Below, piece after piece: positions 1-10,221 of a DNA stretch of 64,000 nucleotides. Both the position numbers and the translations under genes were made by a program. The stretch's first letter is position 1. Each line of letters opens with the position of its first letter. Below the pieces are notes generated by a model that worked only from the letters and a program-made list of their open reading frames with translations, searched no databases and had not been told where the DNA came from. The DNA comes from Staphylococcus saprophyticus subsp. saprophyticus ATCC 15305 = NCTC 7292 (GTDB taxonomy: Bacteria; Bacillota; Bacilli; Staphylococcales; Staphylococcaceae): NCBI RefSeq assembly GCF_000010125.1, contig NC_007350.1, forward strand, positions 1,922,001-1,986,000, given 5' to 3'.

Positions 1-1123
1 TACGTTCTGCGATATCAACCCAGCCTTTCCAGCCAATATGCACCGCATCACTTACCACATATGGTTCATAATCTTTATCGGTCATATTATAGGTATGTCC
101 GCCATGATCAATAATCGTATTGTCAATCTTGTCATATATTTTTTGACGTCTCTCTTGTTTGATTCCGATGTGATCATACCATTTACCATTAGAAGGTAAA
201 ATCACATATTCAACATCTGCGCCACCTTCACGTAACGTATCTACAAGTAATTTTAAATCATTAAATTCAGGAGAATTTTGTCTGAATTCGTAATTTCGGT
301 TAATTTTACGTTTATGCTGTTTGATTAAACCCCAATATTCATCTCGAATACCAAATTGATTTGACTTGGTACGCGCTTCACCGTATGATTCCGCTGCTGA
401 CTCAATGTTATGCCACGAACTATTTTTATGTGTAACAGGATCGATATGTGATAAAGGAGACGTTCTTAATGGATATATTGATTTAATTGCTTCAATTTTT
501 TTCAATTGATTATCTTGAAATTTTGAAAGATATTGAGTTTCTTTTGGCATATGGCCTGCTGCTACTTTTTCTAAATAAGGTCTATTTTCAACATCTTTGA
601 ACTGTAATAAACGTTTCGCATAACGTTGTTTCAACTTAGGGCTTAATTGATTTTGATTAAATAATCGATTTAATTGTCCCTTTGAAATTCGTGCTTTGAA
701 ATTATCATGTGTTAATCCATGTTTTGTAAACCACTGTGGTGACACAATAAAGGCCATCTTTTTGCCTCTTAAGTTTTCATATTGCGAACCAAGTTCCACG
801 GCATTGACTAAGTCGGTTGATCCACCTGTCCCAATTAAAAACGGTTGCTTCGGAACATCTTTTCTACCATTTAGTAAAAACGCCGGGTTAAATGGATCAT
901 CTTTTTCTAATTCACTGGACCCATAAATAGGATAATATGCATTGGATTGATACATTTTATCTTGTATTAAAGTACCTTTTAATACTTGATCAGTCAGAGC
1001 AACACGTTGCGTAGCTAATGTTTTGGAATTGATTAAACCAGTAAACCAACTCGCTGGCAACATTACAAAGATGCCAAATAGCACAAGACTTACAATGATT
1101 GGTATAAATGGTTTTAGTTTCAT
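1..1123 (-). CDS. dltD: DltD, teichoic acid D-alanyltransferase (3' end cut by window)
   Basis: DltD is a membrane-anchored extracytoplasmic SGNH-type protein that completes transfer of D-alanine to lipoteichoic acid. The 374 codons present begin [19 protein letters not shown], a single N-terminal membrane anchor. The catalytic Ser lies in YGSSE (S70). The Asp/His pair is in DAVHIG (about D359 and H362). About 15-20 C-terminal residues lie beyond base 1, judging by the usual length near 390. The ATG at 1121-1123 overlaps the TGA of dltC (ATGA), showing translational coupling within the dlt operon. Identity is very secure from motifs and context. Confidence 0.96.
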   Translation of the reverse strand, partial: MKLKPFIPIIVSLVLFGIFVMLPASWFTGLINSKTLATQRVALTDQVLKGTLIQDKMYQSNAYYPIYGSSELEKDDPFNPAFLLNGRKDVPKQPFLIGTGGSTDLVNAVELGSQYENLRGKKMAFIVSPQWFTKHGLTHDNFKARISKGQLNRLFNQNQLSPKLKQRYAKRLLQFKDVENRPYLEKVAAGHMPKETQYLSKFQDNQLKKIEAIKSIYPLRTSPLSHIDPVTHKNSSWHNIESAAESYGEARTKSNQFGIRDEYWGLIKQHKRKINRNYEFRQNSPEFNDLKLLVDTLREGGADVEYVILPSNGKWYDHIGIKQERRQKIYDKIDNTIIDHGGHTYNMTDKDYEPYVVSDAVHIGWKGWVDIAER

Positions 1124-1356
1124 CGTAATTCTTCTAATACCGCTACAATCTTATTAGGTGTCGCCCACTCATCTCTGTCAAAATCCATAATTGAAACTTC
1201 AATATCTAATTTATTTTGAATTTCTAGTAATAACCCTACCGTTTGGAATGAATCAATAATACCTTCCTCGAATAATTCCACATCAGGATTTTCCTTAATC
1301 ACATTAGTCTCAGCTACTTCAGTTAATAAATCTAATACTTGATCTCTAAATTCCAT
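1120..1356 (-). CDS. dltC: DltC, D-alanyl carrier protein
   Basis: DltC is a 78-residue acyl-carrier-type protein. DltA loads D-alanine as a thioester onto its phosphopantetheine arm, and DltB/DltD pass it to teichoic acid outside the cell. The attachment serine is S36 in [10 protein letters not shown], the expected position. The protein is strongly acidic, with the short four-helix carrier length. The start has AGGAGG about 8 bases upstream. It sits 19 bases after dltB and overlaps dltD by 4 bases. Confidence 0.96.
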   Translation of the reverse strand: MEFRDQVLDLLTEVAETNVIKENPDVELFEEGIIDSFQTVGLLLEIQNKLDIEVSIMDFDRDEWATPNKIVAVLEELR

Positions 1357-1375
1357 AATATTTTCCTCCTAAATT

Positions 1376-2590
1376 TTAAAACAATTTCCCAGAAAAGATG
1401 AAAAAGCCAAATGTTACAAAATGGAATGTAACGATGATACTTAATAGTGCCGTAAATTGATTTGACCATTTTGGCGGATGTTTTTTACGCCATTTTTCAT
1501 AATAACCATAACCAATAAATAAAACTGCATGATATAAGCCATACAAAATATAATAAACTTCAATGCCATGCCAAATTCCCATTATTAAAAAGTTTAATGA
1601 AAAGGCAATATTAGACATCGTGAACTGACTTTTTAACAATCTCTTTTTCGACATAAAGAATAACGATCTCATATAAATACAATCTCTAAACCAGAATGAC
1701 AATGACATATGCCATCTATTCCAAAAATCTTTAATATTCTTTGCTTTAAAGGGTTGTTTAAAGTTTTGCGGTGTTTGTATTCCATATAAATAACTAAAGG
1801 CCATAGCAAATAAAGAATAACCAGCAAAGTCAAAAAATAAGTACAGACTATACGCATACATATAAAGCCATTTAGCAGTAAAACTATTAAAATCCAACAA
1901 CAGTGGGTTTATAGCATAAACTTGAATTAAATAGGCAATGATATATTTATATAAAAATCCAAGCATAATATAATGAATTGCCTTATGTAATAATTCTTGA
2001 TATTGGTCACTGGATGGAATCTTTGCTTCATCTTTAACAAATCGTTTATAACGATCTATCGGACCTGATGAAATGGTTGGAAAGAACGATATAAATTGAA
2101 ATACTTTCGATACTTTAACTTCTTTAATCGAACCATCTCGTATTTCCATTAATAGTTGTACACTTTTGAACGTGACGTATGAAATACCTAAAAAGCCAAT
2201 AAATTCAATAACTTTATTTTCATGTAATTTCAATTGTGCTGCACCAAACCACGAGCTTTGCATGACTTTGACAACCACTAACGGCAATATCGATAAAACA
2301 ATAACGACAAAAAATTTACTGAATGTATTATTTTTTGCACGTGATTTCCAGTAAAACATGATAATGGCTACTTGCCAGAGAATGTATAAGATAAAATTAA
2401 TTAACTGTACACTTAAAAATGATAGTCCAAAAAGATTGTGTTTTTCTGAAGAAAAAATGAGAACAATCATCACCATGGTACTGATACCATTATAAATTCG
2501 ACTTCTCTTGCCAACTAACCCCATGATAATGACAGGTAATAGTACAATGAACGCTATGAGAAAAAATGTAAATGTGCCATATGGAATCAT
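1376..2590 (-). CDS. dltB: DltB, membrane-bound O-acyltransferase for D-alanine
   Basis: This 404-residue polytopic MBOAT-family protein moves D-alanine from DltC across the membrane toward teichoic acid. Around ten hydrophobic segments are visible. The MBOAT signature includes [10 protein letters not shown] and the conserved histidine in MGIWHG (about H341). DltB forms a channel complex with DltC, and DltX/DltD act on the outer side. The start codon overlaps the dltA stop (ATGA), which implies coupled translation. Length matches the family. Confidence 0.96.
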   Translation of the reverse strand: MIPYGTFTFFLIAFIVLLPVIIMGLVGKRSRIYNGISTMVMIVLIFSSEKHNLFGLSFLSVQLINFILYILWQVAIIMFYWKSRAKNNTFSKFFVVIVLSILPLVVVKVMQSSWFGAAQLKLHENKVIEFIGFLGISYVTFKSVQLLMEIRDGSIKEVKVSKVFQFISFFPTISSGPIDRYKRFVKDEAKIPSSDQYQELLHKAIHYIMLGFLYKYIIAYLIQVYAINPLLLDFNSFTAKWLYMYAYSLYLFFDFAGYSLFAMAFSYLYGIQTPQNFKQPFKAKNIKDFWNRWHMSLSFWFRDCIYMRSLFFMSKKRLLKSQFTMSNIAFSLNFLIMGIWHGIEVYYILYGLYHAVLFIGYGYYEKWRKKHPPKWSNQFTALLSIIVTFHFVTFGFFIFSGKLF

Positions 2591-4050
2591 GCTTGTATAT
2601 CCTCAGCGATTTGTTTTCTATCTAATTTTCCATTTGCCGTTAATGGAAATTTATCTTTAAATATTATTTTTTTAGGAATCATATAATCTGGAATTGATTT
2701 TTTAAGCGCTTGTTTAATGTTATGTATCATAGCTTGTTCAGCATCGATATCTACTTCCTCATTTAAAATGACTACACCTTGCAATTGCACAACTTTACTA
2801 TTTTTATAAATTGGAACAACAACCGCTTCTTTTATTACATTAACCTGTCGTAATTGAAATTCAATCTCTTCTAATTCCATACGGTAACCATTAAATTTAA
2901 CTTGAAAATCTATGCGACCATTGATAAACCATTGCTCATGCTTCTTCGTTGCTTTGTCACCTGTGTAATAACTTGGCTGTCCATTGGATGTTTTAAATAC
3001 CGCCTTAGTGCGCATTTCATCTTTAACGTATCCAGCACTCACACATTGACCAGTTATCACTAACTCGTCATTCTCAGCTAAAGACAATATTGTGCCTGGT
3101 CTCGGTACGCCAACAGGTAATGGATTATATTGATTTATGATATCTTCAGTAATCCGTATGCTTGTAACTGCAACCGTTGCTTCAGTAGGCCCGTATGTAT
3201 TGTAAATATACGCAGATGGGAATCGCTGTAATAACGTTTTTGCCGTTCTATGTGGCAAAATTTCACCACAGAAGAAAAATTCTTTCAAACTATCATATTG
3301 ATTTTCTGAAAGATTTGGTAACATTAAACACATTTCCATAAATGAAGGCGTTGAGACCCATACATTAATGCGTGTTGCTTCTAGCATTTGGTTTAATAGT
3401 TTAGGCTTATTAATCATTGCTTTGTCTACTAAATTTAACGTGCCTGCCGTAGCTAAACATGGATAAATCGCCATTACTGATAAATCAAATGAAAAAGGCG
3501 CTTGATTTAACCACTGTTGGTTTTCACCTAATTGATTGAGGTCGACCATCCACTGCGTAAACTGATTTAAACTATCATAACGAATTTGTACACCTTTAGG
3601 TTCACCTGTTGAACCAGAAGTAAAAATCGTATAAGCAATATTTTTATCTTCAATCAGCGCATTAAATTTAATAGATGTATCCATGTCATTAAATATATTC
3701 AAATCAAAAATATGATTATGTTTTATGTCTAATAAACTTTCTGTCGTATTTAAAATATAGTCAGGTTCTACTTTTTCAATAATAGAACTAATTCGATCTT
3801 CAGGCATTGAAACATCTATGGGTACATAACCACAACCTGCTTTTAAACTTGCAAGCATCCCTACAATCATATAAGGCGACATATGTCCATATACGATCAA
3901 TGGACTTTGACTGTCTTTTATTAATTCTGCTAGTCCATTCGTATATTGATTAAGTTCTCGATAATTGATTGTTTCATCATTATGTCTTATTGCAATTTGG
4001 TCGGGGTAATTCTTTTCATTTTCAATTAATGAATATACAATATCTTTCAT
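2587..4050 (-). CDS. dltA: DltA, D-alanine--D-alanyl carrier protein ligase
   Basis: This 487-residue ANL-superfamily adenylating enzyme activates D-alanine with ATP and loads it on DltC in the cytoplasm. The adenylation motifs are clear: [11 protein letters not shown] (P-loop, about residue 150), [11 protein letters not shown] (about 285), YYTGDKA, the hinge [13 protein letters not shown], and the catalytic C-terminal lysine in NGKLDRK. It has a GGAG ribosome site just before ATG at 4050 and follows dltX by 14 bases. D-alanylation lowers surface negative charge and raises resistance to cationic peptides, which is established for staphylococcal dlt operons. Confidence 0.97.
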   Translation of the reverse strand: MKDIVYSLIENEKNYPDQIAIRHNDETINYRELNQYTNGLAELIKDSQSPLIVYGHMSPYMIVGMLASLKAGCGYVPIDVSMPEDRISSIIEKVEPDYILNTTESLLDIKHNHIFDLNIFNDMDTSIKFNALIEDKNIAYTIFTSGSTGEPKGVQIRYDSLNQFTQWMVDLNQLGENQQWLNQAPFSFDLSVMAIYPCLATAGTLNLVDKAMINKPKLLNQMLEATRINVWVSTPSFMEMCLMLPNLSENQYDSLKEFFFCGEILPHRTAKTLLQRFPSAYIYNTYGPTEATVAVTSIRITEDIINQYNPLPVGVPRPGTILSLAENDELVITGQCVSAGYVKDEMRTKAVFKTSNGQPSYYTGDKATKKHEQWFINGRIDFQVKFNGYRMELEEIEFQLRQVNVIKEAVVVPIYKNSKVVQLQGVVILNEEVDIDAEQAMIHNIKQALKKSIPDYMIPKKIIFKDKFPLTANGKLDRKQIAEDIQA

Positions 4051-4064
4051 AATTTTCTCCTCGA

Positions 4065-4214
4065 TTAAAATTCATTATAAATAAAGTTATTATGCGTATC
4101 TCCAGAACCGTAAATTAAGTATAAGGCTATAAAAATAGCAAGATATAATAATGTTAATAACCATGGCTTCATTTTTTGATAGGTAGGTTTTTTATTCATT
4201 TCTTTACTCATCAT
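4065..4214 (-). CDS. dltX: DltX, small membrane subunit of the D-alanylation machinery
   Basis: A 49-residue protein encoded just before dltA. It has one transmembrane segment (about residues 18-35) and ends FIYNEF, the conserved C-terminal motif of DltX that is thought to accept D-alanine during transfer. Two adjacent ATG codons (4214 and 4211) follow AAAAGAGGTGG; the second gives slightly better spacing, so the true length is 48 or 49. It is the first gene of the dltXABCD operon and is often missed in annotation because of its size. Confidence 0.9.
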   Translation of the reverse strand: MMSKEMNKKPTYQKMKPWLLTLLYLAIFIALYLIYGSGDTHNNFIYNEF

Positions 4215-4309
4215 CCACCTCTTTTATTATTTATACTATTATTTTTTTATTACATAACAATATTTTTGGTTGTAAGGCTATTTACAATATTTTAACATTT
4301 TACCAACTT

Positions 4310-4338
4310 ATTATACATTTTTTATGATGGTGTGACAA
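4310..4338 (-). promoter_or_regulatory. dlt operon promoter
   Basis: On the minus strand TTGTCA (4333-4338) is followed after exactly 17 bases by TATAAT (4310-4315), a near-consensus SigA promoter. It would give a leader of roughly 90 bases before dltX. This is the only strong promoter match seen between dltX and the upstream terminator. Confidence 0.75.
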
Positions 4339-4486
4339 TCGAATAAAGTATTTTATATATAACAAAAATGTTAGATGGTTTAAAATATTAAAATGCTCAA
4401 AATACAATTATATTTAATACACTTATAATCAGTGAAACTAAACGGTTTAAAAATCAGTTATCTTTATACATCAGTTTTTTGCTATC

Positions 4487-4532
4487 AAAAAAAGAGCCCG
4501 CAAACATCCATAGATGTTCGCAGACTCTTTTT
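4487..4532 (-). terminator. Terminator after the 2-hydroxyacid dehydrogenase gene
   Basis: An imperfect 18-base stem (AAAGAGCCCGCAAACATC against GATGTTCGCAGACTCTTT) is followed on the minus strand by a run of seven T. It insulates the dlt promoter from readthrough of the gene ending at 4586. Confidence 0.8.
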
Positions 4533-4585
4533 AATTGGGACGTATGTATTGAAAGTCCCAATCCCTAAATACAAGATACTTTTTA

Positions 4586-5545
4586 TTATTTTATTGGTGT
4601 TTTAGGATGTAAATTGTTTAATACTAATCGAATATTATCAACGCATAGTTGAATCATACGATTTCTTGTTATTACAGACGCACTACCAATATGAGGTACA
4701 ATCACGGCATTAGCCATCGCTAAGAGTGGATGTTTCATATCTATCGGTTCTTCACGTAGAACATCTAAACCACAAGCTGCGATGTCACCATTTTCTAAAG
4801 CAGCGATTAGTGCTTGTTCATCGACAACTGCGCCGCGTCCTATGTTGATAAAAATCGCATCGTTTTTCATTTTTTTAAATGCTGTAGCATTAAATTTATT
4901 TTGAGTTTCCTTTGTGAGTGGTGCTGTACATATTATAAAATCGCTATGTTCTAATAATGTATCAAATGGTACATACAATGCCCCTAACTCTTTTTCGGCA
5001 TCTTCATGTCTAGAGCGATTATGATACATGATTTTAGTATTAAAGCCCTTTAATCTTCTAGCAAAAGCTTTACCAATATCACCCATGCCATAAATACCCA
5101 CATTCGCATTACTCAAGTCTTTGCCCGCAAACAAATATGGGCCCCAACTTTGCCACTCGCCATTTTGAACATATTTCTCAGCTTCTACAATTCGTCTTGC
5201 TACTGCCAACATTAATGTGAATCCTAATTCTGCAGTCGTTTCAGTTAAGACACTCGGTGTATTCGTTGCGATAATACCTTTATTATTTACGAGATCAATA
5301 TCAATATTGTCAAAACCAACTGCCATATTTGCAATAATTTTCAGGTTAGGTGCTGCTTCCAGGGCTTCTTCATCTATTTTTTCACTCAAAGTTATAAAGC
5401 AAGCCGTTGCATCTTTGATGGCATCTAAAAATTGCGCTCTAGGCATCGGAATAAGTGACTCATCCCACATTTCTACTTGTCCAAGCGCTTCTAATTGTTC
5501 TATAAAAGGTTGCGGAATTTTTCGAGTAACAATGATTTTATCCAT
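4586..5545 (-). CDS. D-isomer-specific 2-hydroxyacid dehydrogenase
   Basis: This 319-residue NAD(P)-dependent oxidoreductase of the D-2-hydroxyacid dehydrogenase family is most like glyoxylate/hydroxypyruvate reductases. The Rossmann motif YGMGDIGKA is near residue 150. The catalytic Arg lies in IGRGAVVDE, the Glu in LREEP, and the His in PHIGSAS. I chose ATG at 5545 over the longer frame from 5566 because AGGAG lies 8 bases before it and the longer start would overlap the upstream gene. The exact substrate cannot be told from sequence. It is probably cotranscribed with the NagD-like gene upstream. Confidence 0.9.
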   Translation of the reverse strand: MDKIIVTRKIPQPFIEQLEALGQVEMWDESLIPMPRAQFLDAIKDATACFITLSEKIDEEALEAAPNLKIIANMAVGFDNIDIDLVNNKGIIATNTPSVLTETTAELGFTLMLAVARRIVEAEKYVQNGEWQSWGPYLFAGKDLSNANVGIYGMGDIGKAFARRLKGFNTKIMYHNRSRHEDAEKELGALYVPFDTLLEHSDFIICTAPLTKETQNKFNATAFKKMKNDAIFINIGRGAVVDEQALIAALENGDIAACGLDVLREEPIDMKHPLLAMANAVIVPHIGSASVITRNRMIQLCVDNIRLVLNNLHPKTPIK

Positions 5546-5555
5546 ACGAACACTC

Positions 5556-6335
5556 CTATTTTTCAAGTTCTTTAATCACTTCATTTAAATCCTTAAAAGT
5601 ATAAGTCGGTGGTACTGATTTTTTCTCTATTTCTTCTTTAGTTGTGACACCAGTTTGTACATGAATCGTGTCTATATCAACATTAATACCAGACATAATA
5701 TCTGTATCATATAAATCTCCTACCATCGCTACATCTGAACGGTCTAAGTCTAAAATTTCTAAGGCTTTATTCATAATAATCGGCTCTGGTTTGCCAATAA
5801 ATACGGGTTGGACACCTGTCGAAACTGACACGACACTTGTAATCGCTCCATTACCTGGTAAAAATCCTCTCTCTTTTGGTATAGAGACATCTTGGTTTGT
5901 TGAGATAAACTTAGCACCATTTCGCACACCTAACGTTGCAGTTGAAAGCTTTTCGTAGGTAACTTGCTCATCTAAACCAACCACTACGTAATCCACGAAT
6001 TCATCGTCTTTGAGTACCAATCCTTGTGCAGTTAAAGCATTGGATAACCCGCTTCCACCTAACATGTATACAGTTGCTCCAGGTGATTCTTCTGCGATAA
6101 ATTCCGCGGTTGCCAAAGCTGATGTAACAACTTCATCAGCTTGTGCGACAATACCCATTGTATTTAATTTTGATGCTACTTCTTCTGGTTCTTTCGTTGA
6201 ATTATTTGTCACGTATAAATGTGGAATATTTTGATTATTTAAGTAAGAAATAAATTGGGCTGCTCCATCAATTTCTTCATTCCCTTTATACATCGTTCCA
6301 TCTAAATCGATTAAATACGCTTTATAATTTTTCAT
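5556..6335 (-). CDS. NagD/YutF-type HAD phosphatase
   Basis: A 259-residue HAD-superfamily subfamily IIA hydrolase. Motif I is [11 protein letters not shown], with the nucleophile Asp near residue 11. Motif II is VTNNST. The motif III lysine is in GKPEP, and motif IV is [10 protein letters not shown]. The C2-type cap between motifs II and III is typical of NagD-like phosphatases acting on small phosphorylated metabolites or nucleotides. It sits 6 bases after the HEPN gene, so the three minus-strand genes 4586-6773 probably form one transcript. Confidence 0.92.
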   Translation of the reverse strand: MKNYKAYLIDLDGTMYKGNEEIDGAAQFISYLNNQNIPHLYVTNNSTKEPEEVASKLNTMGIVAQADEVVTSALATAEFIAEESPGATVYMLGGSGLSNALTAQGLVLKDDEFVDYVVVGLDEQVTYEKLSTATLGVRNGAKFISTNQDVSIPKERGFLPGNGAITSVVSVSTGVQPVFIGKPEPIIMNKALEILDLDRSDVAMVGDLYDTDIMSGINVDIDTIHVQTGVTTKEEIEKKSVPPTYTFKDLNEVIKELEK

Positions 6336-6341
6336 TATGAC

Positions 6342-6773
6342 TTATTCTCCTTTTTTACCAAAAGCTGTGATTGGAACATTTTCATTTTTTAAAAACTGAA
6401 TTACTTCATCAATATAACTTTGATAAAATGGCACTGCTTCATCAAAGATGGGTATCAATGTCGTCGTATTAAGTTCATCATAATAATGAACAAATTGCTT
6501 TCTTACATCAACGGTTTGATTAATTTGATGTTGTGTATCTTTAGATATCACTTTTTCTAACGCTAAAATATCTATAACATCCTTATAATTACCAGGATCT
6601 CTAAGTATAAAGCCGTCTATAATCATATTACCAATGTCTACCGCTGATTCAATAAACATTTGCGCAATACGTTCAAATGCATAATGATTATCTTTATGGC
6701 TAGGATAATCTTGAATTAATTGTTGTAAATAATTTAATTTAGTATTCAATTGTTCTTTATTAACAAAATACAT
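6342..6773 (-). CDS. HEPN/DUF86 (YutE/HepT-like) protein
   Basis: A 143-residue helical protein of the DUF86 HEPN family. It has the RX4HXY signature RKQFVHYY near residues 110-117, which is the RNase active-site motif in HepT toxins. ATG at 6773 is preceded by AGGGGTGA at good spacing, while the longer frame to 6800 lacks a site. HepT toxins usually pair with an MNT nucleotidyltransferase antitoxin. No such gene is next to this one, so it resembles the core-genome YutE of Firmicutes rather than a classical toxin-antitoxin module. Confidence 0.85.
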   Translation of the reverse strand: MYFVNKEQLNTKLNYLQQLIQDYPSHKDNHYAFERIAQMFIESAVDIGNMIIDGFILRDPGNYKDVIDILALEKVISKDTQHQINQTVDVRKQFVHYYDELNTTTLIPIFDEAVPFYQSYIDEVIQFLKNENVPITAFGKKGE

Positions 6774-6921
6774 TTTAGTCACCCCTATCCATCTCATCAT
6801 ACCATAACTTTGCAGACAAATTCATTTATGGTTATACTGTAAATCAAGACTTTTAGTAAGATCAAAATTGCTTTAAATAAGCTAATTTAAACTAAATACT
6901 TATATTGTTAGGAGCCTAAAC

Positions 6922-7188
6922 ATGATTGATATGTATCTATATGATGATGATGAATCTGCACAAGTCCAATTTGTTGGTTTTGTTGGTGAACACAGCCGTT
7001 ATGATTTAATGCTAGTTCAAACCAACCGCCATTTTGGGAAAACAATCGTCCTTAATATGCAAACAAATAAATTTGGCATTATTGGCACAGATGACTTAGA
7101 AGAAGAAGGCTATATCGCACATATTCTTGGTGTGTCTGAAATCGAAGGTAACGAGATTACAGCATATTTAAATGAAGTCATTCAATAA
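6922..7188 (+). CDS. DUF3055-family protein
   Basis: An 88-residue acidic soluble protein matching the DUF3055 family found in Bacillus and Staphylococcus, of unknown function. The sequence starts MIDMYLYDDDE, has no membrane segment or Cys motif, and ends with an acidic C-terminal half. The start has TTAGGAGCC about 7 bases upstream. It is transcribed divergently from the HEPN/NagD group and convergently with yutD. Confidence 0.8.
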   Translation: MIDMYLYDDDESAQVQFVGFVGEHSRYDLMLVQTNRHFGKTIVLNMQTNKFGIIGTDDLEEEGYIAHILGVSEIEGNEITAYLNEVIQ

Positions 7189-7233
7189 CATGATGCCATA
7201 GTACTTGCGCTATGCCTCAAAATATTAATCAAT

Positions 7234-7275
7234 AAAAACAAACCAAAAGCGTATAATCGCCTTTGGTTTGTTTTG
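7234..7275. terminator. Bidirectional terminator between DUF3055 and yutD genes
   Basis: A long stem (AAACAAACCAAAAGCG with CGCCTTTGGTTTGTTTT, loop TATAAT) lies between two convergent genes, with T-rich flanks on both strands. Confidence 0.85.
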
Positions 7276-7314
7276 TTAAAATGGAAATATCTATTCACTG
7301 TTTGCCAGCATATA

Positions 7315-7704
7315 TTATTTCTCTGATTGTTGGATACTGGGCTGAATTTTAACATCATGCAGTTTATCTTCTTCAAGTATCGCGTCACTTTCTGTTGTTT
7401 CGCTTTCATCTAACTGTGTCTTAATTTCACTTTCTGGAATACGTCTTAAAATAAAGTAAGGACAGCCAAAATTACAATACTCTAATAGATAATCTTGTAT
7501 TGTTGAGAATCGTTTACTTAACTCTGTCTTTTTATTATTATCATTATAAAACCCTTTTAATCTCAATTGGTCATATCCAAAATCACCAACAATGAAATCA
7601 TACTTATCCAAAATATCTGAGTATCTGTTGGCAAATGTTTCTTCTTCAAAACACGCTCTATATTCCTCTATTATCTCAAAGTATTGTCCATTTACTTTTA
7701 TCAT
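7315..7704 (-). CDS. YutD family protein (DUF1027)
   Basis: A 129-residue protein of the YutD family, conserved in Firmicutes and usually near lipA and the yut/yun genes. The N-terminal part (IKVNGQYFEIIEEYR) and the internal Cys-containing YCNFGCPYFILRR are typical; the last 30 residues are acidic and probably disordered. I chose ATG at 7704, with AGGTG six bases upstream, over GTG at 7713. The molecular function is not known. Confidence 0.85.
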   Translation of the reverse strand: MIKVNGQYFEIIEEYRACFEEETFANRYSDILDKYDFIVGDFGYDQLRLKGFYNDNNKKTELSKRFSTIQDYLLEYCNFGCPYFILRRIPESEIKTQLDESETTESDAILEEDKLHDVKIQPSIQQSEK

Positions 7705-7798
7705 ATCATTCACCTAATCTATGTCATTTCATAAACTCAATTATAAATAATAAAATATTAAAATGACTCACATATTTATATCATATTTCTAATAAAGA

Positions 7799-7845
7799 CT
7801 TAGTTCATATAGTGCGATACACGCAATCATCTAAAATGAACTAAG
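7799..7845 (-). terminator. Terminator after lipA
   Basis: A perfect 10-base stem (CTTAGTTCAT / ATGAACTAAG) lies directly downstream of lipA, followed on the minus strand by a weak T-rich stretch. Confidence 0.6.
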
Positions 7846-7856
7846 CCTTATTTTAA

Positions 7857-8798
7857 TTAGTTATTCGTATCTGTACCAATTTCATTACCAAGTTTTTCTT
7901 CTCCGATGCGGTGTCTTTCTTTTGCAGCTTCATTTACTTGTTCATCTGCATGATAAGAACTTCTTACAAGTGGACCAGCTTGGCAATGTTTAAAACCTTT
8001 ATCCATTGCTACTTTTCTTAATTTACCAAATTCTAAAGGTGTGTAATATTTTTCAACTTTTAAGTGTTTACGTGAAGGTTGTAAATATTGACCTATTGTC
8101 AAAATATCCACATCATTAGCACGAAGGTCATCCATTGTTTCATAAATTTCCTCGTGTGTTTCACCTAATCCCACCATTAAACTTGATTTTGTAGGAATAT
8201 CAGGTTGTAATTCTTTAGAACGTCTCAAGAACTCTAATGTACGATCGTAAGTCGCTCTAGCACGAACTCTCGGTGTCAAACGGCGAACTGTCTCGATGTT
8301 ATGGTTTAAGATATCCGGTTTTGATGCCATTAATGTTTCTAATGCATCATAATCTCCGCCCATATCTGAAGGTAAGATTTCAATTGATGTAAATGGATTA
8401 CGTTCACGTACTTTACGCACTGTTTCAGCGTATACATTTGAACCTGCATCTCTTAAATCATCACGCGCAACTGCAGTAATAACAACATGTTTTAAATTCA
8501 TTAACTCTACAGATTCTGCCACGCGTTCTGGCTCATCTAAATCTAATTCGTTAGGTAAACCAGTCTTAACTGCACAGAAACGACAAGCTCGTGTACAAAC
8601 TGCACCAAGAATCATAAATGTTGCAGTACGACGCTCACCCCAACACTCGTGTATATTAGGACACTTTGCTTCTTCACAAACTGTATGTAAATTCTTTTCG
8701 CGCATCATTTTCTTAAGACCAGTATAATTTTCGTTAGTATTTAGTTTTATTTTTAACCAATCTGGTTTACGTAAAATTTCTTCATTTTTAGTAGCCAT
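7857..8798 (-). CDS. lipA: Lipoyl synthase
   Basis: A 313-residue radical SAM enzyme that inserts two sulfur atoms into octanoyl groups to make lipoyl cofactors. Both iron-sulfur sites are visible: the auxiliary cluster [12 protein letters not shown] (near residues 40-51) and the radical SAM motif CTRACRFC (near 67-74). The C-terminal RSSYHA motif holds the serine ligand of the auxiliary cluster. It connects functionally to gcvH, a lipoylated protein at 27.6 kb, and to the suf operon that builds Fe-S clusters. GGGAGG precedes the ATG. Confidence 0.97.
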
Positions 8799-8879
8799 AA
8801 CATGACAATCCTCCCGATTTGAAATCTCTAATCATTATAACGAAATTTCCAACAAATTAAAACGTATTATTACAACAAT

Positions 8880-10199
8880 TTAATATTCTAACAATTTTTC
8901 CTTGAAAATATCTCGTAAAAACTCTGGCATTAAGTAATCTATGGCTTGGTCTTTTAACATTGGGAAATATCTACCAAATGTATACATATCAACTGTTCCT
9001 AAGATATACGTGCCATCATTATCTATTTCTTCACCATTGATAAAATAACGTGATTCCGATTCGATAAATCCAAGGTTATATAAAATATAACCGCCAAAAA
9101 TATCACCTCTAAAACCCAAACCTTGCGCATGTTCATTCAAATATTCTTGCTTTTGACTTTTAATAATTACTTGCTTTAATTCTTGACCACTTAATTTAAT
9201 ACGCACTGCGTTAATTGGATGCGGTAACATTTGATGAATATCATATTCTGTAATTTGATTACCATCAATTCCTTGTACAATTAAACCAGCATTAATAATC
9301 GTACAATCTGCATTCGTAAATTCAAACAAACTCTCTGCTAGCATATAAGATGTTTGTGAAATCATGTTCGTTCTTCTAGGTAATTGGATAGGATAATCTA
9401 TGACAGCGTCACTAAGGAGTGCCTTGCCTTCCGCTTCAAAATGTGTTTCTACTTCAGGCAGCTTTTCTATAGGGTGAATCGTTGCTTCTTTATGCACTAC
9501 AACATTATCTTCAATCTCTAAAGTAACCTCACCTAAGAAATAACCATATTTACCTGCAGCTGCCATAAGCACGTCATGATTAAATTCACCATTTTCGAAA
9601 TAATGATGCGTATGACTTCCTAAAATTAAATCAATTTCAGGTATTTCCTGACATAACTTTTCGTCAAAAAAGACCCCTACATGACTCATAATAATTAATA
9701 AATCATAAGCACCTTCATTAGCACTTATCTCGTCTTTAATTGCTTCTAATGGATTCGTCACAACCCAGTCTAGCGCTCTATAAAACGGCGTAAATGGAGC
9801 TGTAGCAGCCACAAATAATATACGCACACCATCTATTACCTTAATAAATGATGAAGAGATATTATTTGGTAATTGACCGCGTTCATCAAAAACATTGGCA
9901 CAAGTCACATCAAATTTTGCATTATCGTATAATGTGTTTAATGCATCATGAGATATCGTCATACCTTCGTTATTACCAATCGTAGCCAAATCACAATGTG
10001 CATCATTTAATAATTCAACATTTTTGATACCCATCGTTGCCTCAGTCACAGGCGCTGACAAATCAACGTGATCACCTATATCTAAGTAGAGCGAGGGATG
10101 CTTCAATTTAGGTCTCTCTTGAGCTAAATACTCAGTGATACGTGCGTATTCATGTAGATGACTGTGTATATCATTCGTATGATAAATTGTTAATTTCAT
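8880..10199 (-). CDS. 5'-nucleotidase/UDP-sugar hydrolase-like metallophosphoesterase (YunD family)
   Basis: A 439-residue two-domain protein. The N-terminal calcineurin-like phosphoesterase domain has the metal-binding motifs YHTNDIHSHL, DIGDHVD, GNNEG, MSHVG and GSHTHH. The C-terminal domain (about 250-430) matches the 5'-nucleotidase C domain. There is no signal peptide, so unlike secreted nucleotidases it is predicted to be cytoplasmic, as in the YunD group. It lies in the order yunD-yunE-yunF-like with the next two genes, 22 and 10 bases apart, an apparent operon. The substrate is not certain. Confidence 0.9.
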   Translation of the reverse strand: MKLTIYHTNDIHSHLHEYARITEYLAQERPKLKHPSLYLDIGDHVDLSAPVTEATMGIKNVELLNDAHCDLATIGNNEGMTISHDALNTLYDNAKFDVTCANVFDERGQLPNNISSSFIKVIDGVRILFVAATAPFTPFYRALDWVVTNPLEAIKDEISANEGAYDLLIIMSHVGVFFDEKLCQEIPEIDLILGSHTHHYFENGEFNHDVLMAAAGKYGYFLGEVTLEIEDNVVVHKEATIHPIEKLPEVETHFEAEGKALLSDAVIDYPIQLPRRTNMISQTSYMLAESLFEFTNADCTIINAGLIVQGIDGNQITEYDIHQMLPHPINAVRIKLSGQELKQVIIKSQKQEYLNEHAQGLGFRGDIFGGYILYNLGFIESESRYFINGEEIDNDGTYILGTVDMYTFGRYFPMLKDQAIDYLMPEFLRDIFKEKLLEY

Positions 10200-10221
10200 C
10201 TATGTTTTCCCTCCTCTTATT

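Larger units (their letters stand above)
4215..4585. other. Gene-free region upstream of dlt
   Basis: Apart from the dlt promoter (4310-4338) and the terminator hairpin at 4491-4532, this is very AT-rich DNA with no ORF of plausible coding character. The leader and the DNA upstream of the -35 are where known dlt regulators could act, but no operator is recognisable by eye. Confidence 0.6.

Noticed and set aside
5217-5588. 123-codon plus-strand frame opposite the 2-hydroxyacid dehydrogenase gene
   Set aside because: Antisense shadow of a well-identified gene, no ribosome site.
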